From NCBI RefSeq assembly GCF_000179595.2, contig NZ_JH556658.1:795615-859614 (forward strand): 64,000 bases of DNA, given 5' to 3'. Shown here one piece after another: positions 1 through 5,128 of the stretch. Source of the stretch: Acetivibrio cellulolyticus CD2 (GTDB taxonomy: Bacteria; Bacillota; Clostridia; Acetivibrionales; Acetivibrionaceae). A program made the position numbers and the translations under genes. The notes beneath the pieces were generated by a model. It ran no database searches, was not told the origin of the DNA, and saw only the letters and a list, made by a program, of their open reading frames with translations. Within the stretch, counting starts at the first letter, position 1; each line of letters opens with the position of its first letter.

Positions 1-447
1 AAACGTGAAGGGAAAGGTGCAGTATTACTGGTTTTAAGTGAGAGAAGTATACGCGAGGAAATAATAATCAAAATGCCATCAAAGACACAAGAATCAGTAG
101 TAGCAGCACTAGATTGTTTGGAGAAGAAATATGGTAAATCATTTAAGGATAAATTCAAAACAATAACAGTGGATAATGGTAGTGAATTTCTTGATTATGA
201 AGGCATAGAACGGTCTGTGAGGGCTGGAAAAGATAAAAGGGTGAAACTATATTATGCACATCCATATAGCTCCTGGGAAAGAGGCACAAACGAAAATACA
301 AACAAGCTAATACGCCGATTTATACCAAAAGGAACAGATATAGGGAGAATAAGTAAAAAGACGATAAAATGGATAGAAACATGGATAAATAACTATCCAA
401 GACGAATATTAGCATATAAGTCTGCAATTGATATGGCTGCAAGTTAA
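1..447 (+). CDS. IS30-family transposase, C-terminal part (start lies upstream of window)
   Basis: The frame is open from base 1, so only the last 148 residues of the protein are in the window. What remains is the second half of an rve/DDE integrase core. The TVDNGSEF stretch carries the second catalytic Asp and the SSWERGTNENTN stretch carries the catalytic Glu, both in the spacing typical of IS30 transposases, followed by the usual C-terminal IRRFIPKG and NNYPRRIL segments. The enzyme would cut and join the ends of its own element. The preserved part has no frameshift, so the copy may be intact. Hairpin-rich sequence follows the stop codon and probably belongs to the right end of the element. 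The family call is firm; completeness cannot be judged. Confidence 0.9.
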   Translation, partial: KREGKGAVLLVLSERSIREEIIIKMPSKTQESVVAALDCLEKKYGKSFKDKFKTITVDNGSEFLDYEGIERSVRAGKDKRVKLYYAHPYSSWERGTNENTNKLIRRFIPKGTDIGRISKKTIKWIETWINNYPRRILAYKSAIDMAAS

Positions 448-613
448 AACCTTGGGACTCTGTCCCAAGCCCTGTCCTCGCCAGAAGGCAGCCGGTCTGT
501 CATAACAGACCGGGAACAAAAGGATGATAGTGCAATGGATGTAAAGGGTCTCCGGCTTTGCCTACGATGAACGAGCTATGCTCGCCCTTGACATCCCGAA
601 CAATAGTGCCAAT
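448..613. mobile_element. Probable right-end region of the IS30-type element, hairpin-rich
   Basis: Three inverted repeats follow the transposase stop. They are an 8-bp stem at 451-458/462-469, a 9-bp stem at 492-500/505-513, and a wider imperfect repeat at about 537-548/585-596. The first could end transposase transcription. The exact IS terminus and any target duplication cannot be fixed without a second copy. Confidence 0.45.
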
Positions 614-696
614 AGTTTGCATTATACAAGTTTACCAAAATTTTACCGTCACTTTAACTTGCAATTTATATTATTAAAAATAATGATAAATATTCC

Positions 697-725
697 TTGA
701 CATGACAATCTTACCTGTGTTAATA
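697..725 (+). promoter_or_regulatory. Candidate sigma-A promoter for the tiny gene at 805
   Basis: TTGACA at 697-702 is separated by 17 bases from TTAATA at 720-725. The site lies about 80 bases before a well-placed AAAGGAGG and ATG. The -35 is consensus and the -10 is imperfect. This promoter is predicted only. Confidence 0.5.
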
Positions 726-804
726 TTAGATCATTCTGCTCACAAAAATGTTGTTGAGCTAGACATGAAATATTTAATGTTGAAAATGAGAAAGGAGGAT
801 TACA

Positions 805-921
805 ATGTATCAATATAGAAGCTACGATTTTGAACAGATTAATATTGCGATGAAATTATCAGGAAAACCAAGTATTGATATTGGCATACATTGGCTTAAT
901 CCTCTATTTGTAAAGTGTTGA
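805..921 (+). CDS. Tiny protein, 38 aa, first of a tandem pair
   Basis: A 38-codon frame starts at ATG 805 behind a strong AAAGGAGG at 791-798 and ends at TGA 919-921. A terminator hairpin follows at 953-995. The C-terminal half, KPSIDIGIHWLNPL, is nearly repeated in the tiny frame at 1043, where it reads KPSIDLRIYWLNPL. The start MYQYRS also resembles MYLLRS. I do not recognise the family and there is no signal peptide or long hydrophobic stretch. The case that it is a real gene rests on the good ribosome binding site, the dedicated promoter and terminator, and conservation in a neighbouring duplicate. It lies between an IS end and the tRNA/Y-RNA cluster. Confidence 0.5.
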   Translation: MYQYRSYDFEQINIAMKLSGKPSIDIGIHWLNPLFVKC

Positions 922-952
922 TAAATGAAAGTTTATTACATAGTTTATAAGG

Positions 953-995
953 GCGGTTAAGTTATAGGAATTGTGACTTAACCGCTTTATATTTT
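953..995 (+). terminator. Rho-independent terminator after the first tiny gene
   Basis: GCGGTTAAGT at 953-962 pairs perfectly with ACTTAACCGC at 976-985. It is followed by a T-rich stretch to 995. Confidence 0.75.
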
Positions 996-1042
996 TAACC
1001 GAGTTTAATTTGAAAAGCAAATTTTTGAAAGGAGGATTATCA

Positions 1043-1171
1043 ATGTATCTACTTAGAAGTGCTTGTAATGAAAAAATTAATAAAGCGATTGAATCATCAT
1101 ATAAACCAAGTATTGATTTACGCATATATTGGCTTAATCCTCTATTGCATAAATGCGAGAAGGTATTGTAA
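1043..1171 (+). CDS. Tiny protein, 42 aa, second of a tandem pair
   Basis: A 42-codon frame starts at ATG 1043 with GAAAGGAGG at 1027-1035 and stops at TAA 1169-1171. It shares the MY..RS start and the KPSID..I.WLNPL core with the frame at 805. The DNA similarity extends over the ribosome binding site and the 3' half of the gene. It has a Cys near each end (C8, C38), against one in its partner. A separate terminator follows at 1217-1262, so each copy is a complete gene-plus-terminator cassette. The function is unknown. The pattern fits small regulatory peptides or one half of a toxin-antitoxin-like duplication, but nothing in the sequence proves either. Confidence 0.5.
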   Translation: MYLLRSACNEKINKAIESSYKPSIDLRIYWLNPLLHKCEKVL

Positions 1172-1216
1172 CCGGGAAAGTTTTTGTAAAGGGTATTACA
1201 ATAAAAGCATTTACGA

Positions 1217-1262
1217 AGAGAGTGTTAAGTCTGAGATAAAGGATTTGACACTCTCTTTTTAT
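1217..1262 (+). terminator. Rho-independent terminator after the second tiny gene
   Basis: AGAGAGTGT at 1217-1225 pairs with ACACTCTCT at 1248-1256 and runs into a T tract. The right arm contains TTGACA (1245-1250), followed 14 bases later by GATAAT, so it may also serve as the -35 region of the following tRNA gene. Confidence 0.7.
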
Positions 1263-1296
1263 TTGATAATCAAGAGCTTATAAACATATTAATTAT

Positions 1297-1372
1297 GTGC
1301 CTGTGGCTCAGTTGGAAGAGCTCCCGGCTTTTAACCGGGTGGCCGTGGGTTCGAGTCCCACCAGGCACACCA
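1297..1372 (+). tRNA. tRNA-Lys (anticodon TTT), CCA encoded
   Basis: This is a complete 76-nt cloverleaf. The acceptor stem is GTGCCTG with CAGGCAC, the D stem is GCTC with GAGC, and the anticodon stem is CCCGG with CCGGG around loop CTTTTAA (anticodon TTT at 1330-1332). The T stem is GTGGG with CCCAC around TTCGAGT, and A plus encoded CCA end at 1372. All stems pair fully. It begins a cluster in which the next RNA units are not normal tRNAs but Y-RNA-like molecules with tRNA-like inserts, upstream of Ro60 and RNA ligase genes. It is therefore a plausible substrate or partner of that locus, though this is inference. Confidence 0.93.
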
Positions 1373-1377
1373 TAAAA

Positions 1378-1414
1378 TTTCGGTAAGTAGCTTAATGGTA
1401 AAGCTCCATGCTGA
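1378..1414 (+). other. Orphan tRNA 5'-half-like fragment (acceptor strand and D arm)
   Basis: The stretch reads like the 5' half of a tRNA. An acceptor-like strand is followed by a perfect D arm (AGCTT at 1389-1393, AAGCT at 1401-1405, loop containing ATGGTA) and CCATG resembling an anticodon 5' strand before CTGATAT. No matching 3' half exists before the next element begins at 1417. It is either the remnant of a tRNA broken by insertion of the Y-RNA units or part of a longer precursor. Confidence 0.45.
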
Positions 1415-1416
1415 TA

Positions 1417-1544
1417 TATTCGAGGTGCTTTGAAGACTACATTGGCTGTTAACCAAGTGGTTGTGGGTTCGAGTCCCATTCGGCCTTGGGCCGGTAGCTC
1501 AAAAGGATAGAGCACTAAGTGTCTTCAGCTACTTTCCTCGAATA
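1417..1544 (+). ncRNA. Y-RNA-like transcript 1 with a permuted tRNA-Asn-like module
   Basis: The 5' and 3' ends form a perfect 9-bp stem (1417-1425 with 1536-1544). Next come an internal loop and an inner helix, GAAGA at 1432-1436 with TCTTC at 1522-1526, next to a conserved CTA bulge. The closed region contains tRNA parts in permuted order. These are an anticodon arm TTGG-CTGTTAA-CCAA (GTT at 1448-1450), a T arm (1463-1479), a 3' acceptor strand joined by a short loop to a 5' acceptor strand (1480-1494), and a D arm (1497-1513). A paired-end stem that holds a tRNA mimic is the architecture known for bacterial Y RNAs of the YrlA type. The Ro60 gene 350 bases downstream supports the call. Confidence 0.75.
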
Positions 1545-1556
1545 GAAAATTTAATT

Positions 1557-1689
1557 AATCCGAGGTGCATAAAAGACTACATTCCAATCAAGCGGCGATA
1601 GCGCCCGCGGGTTCGAATCCTGCCTGTTAATAACAGTGGCCGAGTGGTTAAAGGCACTTGAGTATGTCTTTTGCTACCTTCCTCGGATT
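1557..1689 (+). ncRNA. Y-RNA-like transcript 2 with a permuted class II (Leu/Ser-like) tRNA module
   Basis: The outer stem is a perfect 9 bp (1557-1565 with 1681-1689). The inner helix AAAAGA (1571-1576) pairs with TCTTTT (1667-1672), with the same CTA bulge and CAT/ATG extension. Inside, TCAAG (1588-1592) pairs with CTTGA (1657-1661) like an anticodon stem whose loop has been replaced by the Y stem. A long variable arm follows (GGCG 1594-1597 with CGCC 1602-1605), then a T arm (1607-1623), an acceptor hairpin closed by a short loop (1624-1636), and a D arm (GCC 1639-1641, GGC 1653-1655). The long variable arm marks a Leu/Ser-type parent. The paired changes against unit 1 (TTCGAGG/CCTCGAA versus TCCGAGG/CCTCGGA) are compensatory and support a functional helix. 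Confidence 0.78.
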
Positions 1690-1699
1690 TAAATTTGAA

Positions 1700-1788
1700 T
1701 ATATGAGGTGCCTTTGAAGACTACATACTTGACTTTCACTCAAGATGGGTTCAAAGCCCAAAAAGGTCTTCTTTATATTCCTCATGTA
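1700..1788 (+). ncRNA. Y-RNA-like transcript 3, minimal, with a Glu-like anticodon arm and a T arm
   Basis: The outer stem at 1700-1708 with 1780-1788 has 9 bp including one G-U. The inner helix GAAGAC (1716-1721) pairs with GTCTTC (1766-1771). The loop holds a complete anticodon arm, CTTGA-CTTTCAC-TCAAG (1728-1744, anticodon TTC as in tRNA-Glu), followed by a T-like arm with stem TGGG/CCCA and loop TTCAAAG (1746-1760). Acceptor and D arms are missing, so this is a shortened version of units 1 and 2. It shares the GAGGTGC and GAAGACTACAT boxes with unit 1. It is either a minimal Y RNA or a degenerating copy. Confidence 0.65.
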
Positions 1789-1794
1789 AATATA

Positions 1795-1861
1795 AAGGCA
1801 TGAATGAAAAATTACTTACGCTATTTTGCATGCGAGTTGTAGCAAAATTATAGAGGAAGTT
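1795..1861 (+). repeat. Dispersed structured repeat, copy A
   Basis: This 67-bp stretch recurs in reverse orientation at 47690-47774 with few differences. Copy A lacks an 18-nt hairpin found in the middle of copy B. Both keep a TTTTGC/GCAAAA stem and flanks reading GGCATGAA and GGAAGTT. It lies between Y-RNA-like unit 3 and the Ro60 gene. Confidence 0.7.
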
Positions 1862-1897
1862 ATTTGGTCATCACGCTAAAACAATTGCGATTGGCAG

Positions 1898-3481
1898 GTG
1901 AAAACAGTGTTGAAAGGACTAAAAGGATTTTTGAAATCAAATGAAAAACTTACGTATGAAGGTGGCAAAGCATATGAATTAAGCTTTGAAGAATTTGTGG
2001 CAGAAATGTTTTCTCTAGGACTTGTAAAAGGCAACTTTTATCAGTCTGACTTAGAGGTTATTGAGAATACAAAGGACATCATGAAGAAAGCCCTTCAGCA
2101 ATGCCCTGAATGGGCAACAAAATGTGCGGTATATGGTCAGGAGTTTAATAGCTTGAAGCTCGTTCCTACAATATGGTTGGTATATCTATCAACTCTAGAT
2201 GATAAGGAATTGTTTAATAAAGCGTTTGAGAGGATTATAACCAATCCGAAAATGCTGCATGACTTTATGACGCTTGTAAGAAAAGGTGGAATCCGTGAGG
2301 GTATGGGCAGAAGTGTTAAACGTGCCATAAATCACTGGCTAAATAACAAATTGAATGATTACTATGCTACAAGGTATAAAGTGAAGCTTGGAGAAGTGAT
2401 AAAGGTTGCAAGGCCCATAGCGGTTGAACGTATCCAGCCATTTGTTGATTACATAATCAATGATAATGAAGAAGCTTTTGAAAGGGCAAGTGCTTTGAAA
2501 GAAGTGATTAATACACTAAATGAAGGTAAATTGGACAGCAGCACTGTAGAGCTTGTAAGCAAACATAAGCTGCAGCTTGAAGAGTTGAAGCATACTTTTG
2601 GTAATCTTTCAAATGAGCACAAAAAGGTAATTTTTGAGTTCATGGTGCCTGGACTAAAATATAATGCCCTCACTTCAAACCTTGTAACAATCGAGAGGGT
2701 ATTTGCAACAGAGACAAGGAAAGTCAAAAAGGCTTCCGAACATGGCGTATTTGATCAGGTAGAGGTTGTAAAAAGTAATATACCTAAGGAATTAGTTGAT
2801 ATTGTTGCTAAAAAGCTTTCAGATTATGAGGCTTACAGGAAATCAAGGATGCTTCCTTTTGGATTAATTACTGCAAATGCCATGACGATTACACCAGAAT
2901 GGAAAAAGGCAATTGACAGCGTTCTTATAAAAAGCGGAAGGGATGTATTCAGCGTACCTGCTAATATTGGAGTAAGAATTGGTGTTGATACATCAGGTTC
3001 GATGGGTACAAAAGTAACATCAAGCCTATCGGCTGTTGATGTAGCTTCACTGTTTGGCTCAATGGTTTACATGAGCATTAAAAACTCAAACGTCTATGCG
3101 ACTGCAACTTTTACAAAAAAGGTTGATGTAAACAGGTATGAAAACTTGTTTGAAAATGCAAAGCGTATTGTAAAGACAGATGTTGGCTATGGTACTTGCT
3201 TTGAACCCTTGTTAGATGAGTACATGGGTGAGAAATATGTTGTATTAATCACTGACGGTCAGCAGTCAGACAATATTGAGGCTAAGTGGGCAAAACTTCA
3301 CAACAGGCCCAAAGGCTCGAAACTTATTATCTGGCATGTTGTAGGTTACAACAACAAAGTTTCAAACCGGGCTGATGTTGTTTACCTCAAAGGTTTCAGT
3401 GACAGACTGCTTTCTGTCCTGAAAAATATCATAGAGGATAAAGCAGGACAGTTTGAGCAAATTGAGGGAATTAAATTGTAA
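1898..3481 (+). CDS. rsr: Ro60/Rsr ortholog: TROVE and von Willebrand A domain RNA-binding protein
   Basis: The 527-residue product has the size and two-part layout of bacterial Ro60 (Rsr). A helical TROVE ring covers about residues 1-345, with the typical VRKGGIREGMGR helix and a YEAYRKSRMLPFGL stretch. A vWA domain follows with a MIDAS DTSGS at 364-368 and a later ITDGQQSD. Ro60 rings bind Y RNAs on the outside and 3' ends of misfolded or damaged RNA in the central hole, and guide exonucleases or repair. The frame opens at GTG 1898, but an AGGTG at 1896-1900 better serves GTG 1907 or TTG 1910, so the true start may be 3-4 codons later. It is preceded by three Y-RNA-like units and followed by two RNA ligases and a healing enzyme in the same direction, which suggests one operon. 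Confidence 0.93.
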   Translation: MKTVLKGLKGFLKSNEKLTYEGGKAYELSFEEFVAEMFSLGLVKGNFYQSDLEVIENTKDIMKKALQQCPEWATKCAVYGQEFNSLKLVPTIWLVYLSTLDDKELFNKAFERIITNPKMLHDFMTLVRKGGIREGMGRSVKRAINHWLNNKLNDYYATRYKVKLGEVIKVARPIAVERIQPFVDYIINDNEEAFERASALKEVINTLNEGKLDSSTVELVSKHKLQLEELKHTFGNLSNEHKKVIFEFMVPGLKYNALTSNLVTIERVFATETRKVKKASEHGVFDQVEVVKSNIPKELVDIVAKKLSDYEAYRKSRMLPFGLITANAMTITPEWKKAIDSVLIKSGRDVFSVPANIGVRIGVDTSGSMGTKVTSSLSAVDVASLFGSMVYMSIKNSNVYATATFTKKVDVNRYENLFENAKRIVKTDVGYGTCFEPLLDEYMGEKYVVLITDGQQSDNIEAKWAKLHNRPKGSKLIIWHVVGYNNKVSNRADVVYLKGFSDRLLSVLKNIIEDKAGQFEQIEGIKL

Positions 3482-3548
3482 GGTTGCAAAGTTTGTGGCC
3501 TTACATGCAAAAGTTAGTTTATTGAAAGATATAAGAGGAGGTAATACC

Positions 3549-4229
3549 TTGAATAAAGAAATATTTATAAAATACCCTGAAATGAAAACATTATTTAAAC
3601 TGGTTCCATCTACTGAAAGTGGCAGGAAGTGGGATGCAACGAGCGGTGAAATACTTCCGGAAACTGCAGCCCTGCATTTTACACCTTTAGATGAATTGGT
3701 ATTTACAGAGAAAATTGATGGTACCAACATGGGCATAAGGGTAACAGATGGTATTGTTACACATGTACAGAAGAGAGAACATATATGTGACAGGAATGAT
3801 AAGGGAGATAATTTCTATTTTGAAGTAGGGGACTTGATCACTAAGACTATAGAAGATAAGAAAATTGTACAGCTTAATAATGTAATAATCTACGGAGAAT
3901 TATGCGGTGAGAAGATACAAAAGGGAGGCAACTACTTTCAAGGCAGAAGGTTTATCATTTTTGACATATTTGATACTGTGGAAGAAAAATTCTTTACATG
4001 GGATGCAGTAAAGCATTTCGCTAATGAATTAGGTATTGAGACAGTTGCGGAAATTAATTATGATAAAGATGACCTTAAGGTTGAAAATGTCAAAGAATTT
4101 ATCCTCAATCAGAAGTCTGTTTATAATGATAAGTTCGGTGCAGAAGGAATAGTAATAAGACACAGAAAAGATACATTACCTGTAAGAAGGTATATGGCTA
4201 AGATAAGAAAAAAGGATTTTAAAGCTTAA
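3549..4229 (+). CDS. RNA ligase, Rnl2-like nucleotidyltransferase (ligase A)
   Basis: The start is TTG 3549, set by AGAGGAGGT at 3534-3542. A longer reading from 3453 would overlap rsr and lacks a ribosome binding site. The 226-residue protein shows the motifs of covalent nucleotidyltransferases in order: motif I EKIDGTN with the AMP-accepting Lys55, motif III YGELCGEK, motif IIIa FIIFDIFD, motif IV EGIVIRH and motif V MAKIRKKDF. Such enzymes join a 3'-OH to a 5'-phosphate in RNA using ATP. It is short, being little more than the catalytic core without a C-terminal specificity domain, so it may depend on partners such as Ro60 or ligase B. The gene begins 67 bases after rsr. Confidence 0.85.
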   Translation: MNKEIFIKYPEMKTLFKLVPSTESGRKWDATSGEILPETAALHFTPLDELVFTEKIDGTNMGIRVTDGIVTHVQKREHICDRNDKGDNFYFEVGDLITKTIEDKKIVQLNNVIIYGELCGEKIQKGGNYFQGRRFIIFDIFDTVEEKFFTWDAVKHFANELGIETVAEINYDKDDLKVENVKEFILNQKSVYNDKFGAEGIVIRHRKDTLPVRRYMAKIRKKDFKA

Positions 4230-4235
4230 TAGTTG

Positions 4236-4275
4236 ATCCGGGAAGTCGTAAGGTGTTTGCTGCGGTTTCCCGGAT
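4236..4275 (+). other. Intercistronic hairpin between the two ligase genes
   Basis: ATCCGGGAA (4236-4244) pairs perfectly with TTCCCGGAT (4267-4275) around a 22-base loop. No T tract follows, so it looks more like an RNA-stability or processing element inside the operon than a terminator. Confidence 0.4.
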
Positions 4276-4319
4276 TGAGCTGTTTAGTGTAAAATTAAAG
4301 GAAACCAGGTGAGATTTTT

Positions 4320-5108
4320 ATGTTAAATAAAATATTAAAATATCCGAGAACACAACATATTGAAGGTTCGCGATGCCAACCTGGAGATGAGGATTTAGAC
4401 AGTATACCTTTTAGCAAAATTGCTAATAGGTTCATAGTTGTTGAGGAAAAAGTTGATGGAGCAAATAGTGGAATAAGCTTTAGCCCTGAAGGTGAACTGC
4501 TGCTGCAAAGCAGGGGACATTACTTAACAGGCGGGGGAAGAGAAAAACATTTCAACCTGTTTAAAACATGGGCAAGTAGTCATACTGCCGAACTTTGGGA
4601 TGTTTTAAAAGATCGGTACATAATGTATGGGGAATGGCTTTATGCAAAGCACACAGTTTTTTACGATTTGCTTCCTCAATATTTTATGGAGTTCGATATA
4701 TTCGATAAAGAGGAAAATATATTCTTAAGTACTGAAAGACGAAAAATGATGCTTAAAGATCATAGGTTTATAACATCTGTATTGGTATTGTTTGAAGGTA
4801 GACTGAAGTCGCAAAAAGAACTTGTTGGTACGATTGGAAAATCGCATTTTAAATCTGATGATGCAAAAGAGAAGTTAATAGAAATGTGTTTAGATAAGGG
4901 TTTAAATGCTGAGCAGGTTCTAAGGGAGACAGATCCGAGTAATTTGATGGAAGGGTTGTACATTAAGGTTGAAGAGGATGGGGAAGTGAAAGAAAGGTAC
5001 AAATATGTACGTGCAAGTTTTCTTACCACTGTAACTAATTCTGAAACCCATTGGTTAGACCGACCGATAATTCCTAATTTACTTAAGGATGGAGTAGATT
5101 TATTTTAG
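4320..5108 (+). CDS. RNA ligase family protein (ligase B)
   Basis: The 262-residue protein has a second, distinct nucleotidyltransferase core. Motif I is EEKVDGANSG with Lys44, motif III MYGEWLYAKHTVFYD, motif IIIa FMEFDIFDKE, motif IV MEGLYIKVEEDG and motif V YKYVR. The GEWLYAKH form of motif III is typical of the RNA_ligase (PF09414-type) group and differs from ligase A, so the pair is not a recent duplication. Between motifs IIIa and IV there is a helical insertion of about 80 residues. It probably seals RNA nicks or breaks with ATP. ATG 4320 is preceded by a weak ACCAGGTGAG. It sits between ligase A and the HD-kinase gene, 20 bases before the start of the latter. Confidence 0.83.
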   Translation: MLNKILKYPRTQHIEGSRCQPGDEDLDSIPFSKIANRFIVVEEKVDGANSGISFSPEGELLLQSRGHYLTGGGREKHFNLFKTWASSHTAELWDVLKDRYIMYGEWLYAKHTVFYDLLPQYFMEFDIFDKEENIFLSTERRKMMLKDHRFITSVLVLFEGRLKSQKELVGTIGKSHFKSDDAKEKLIEMCLDKGLNAEQVLRETDPSNLMEGLYIKVEEDGEVKERYKYVRASFLTTVTNSETHWLDRPIIPNLLKDGVDLF

Positions 5109-5128
5109 TAACAGAGGTGAGGTGCAAT

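Noticed and set aside
448-613. An integron attC site, because of the hairpins
   Set aside because: No integrase or core sites are seen, and the location right after a transposase stop is better explained as IS end and terminator.
1270-1515. A reverse-strand reading frame over the tRNA cluster that translates to GGTRTHGHPVKS-type sequence
   Set aside because: This is the well-known false protein that arises antisense to tRNA T arms and acceptor ends. The plus strand holds tRNA-Lys and Y-RNA-like unit 1.
1417-1788. Ordinary tRNA-Asn, tRNA-Ser/Leu and tRNA-Glu genes
   Set aside because: The 5' halves are not upstream of the 3' halves; in units 1 and 2 the order is permuted and the acceptor strands are joined by a short loop, while unit 3 lacks acceptor and D arms. 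Mature tRNAs could form only after circularisation, which is not supported by other evidence here.
1417-1788. A two-piece or permuted tmRNA
   Set aside because: There is no tag-peptide frame and no Ala-type acceptor with G3-U70. Three similar units in a row do not fit a tmRNA.
1417-1788. A CRISPR array, because of repeated boxes
   Set aside because: The repeats are imperfect and unequally spaced (140 and 143 bases), and the inserts are tRNA parts. There are no cas genes.
4236-4275. A terminator between ligases A and B
   Set aside because: The stem is good but no T tract follows, and the downstream genes are functionally linked.
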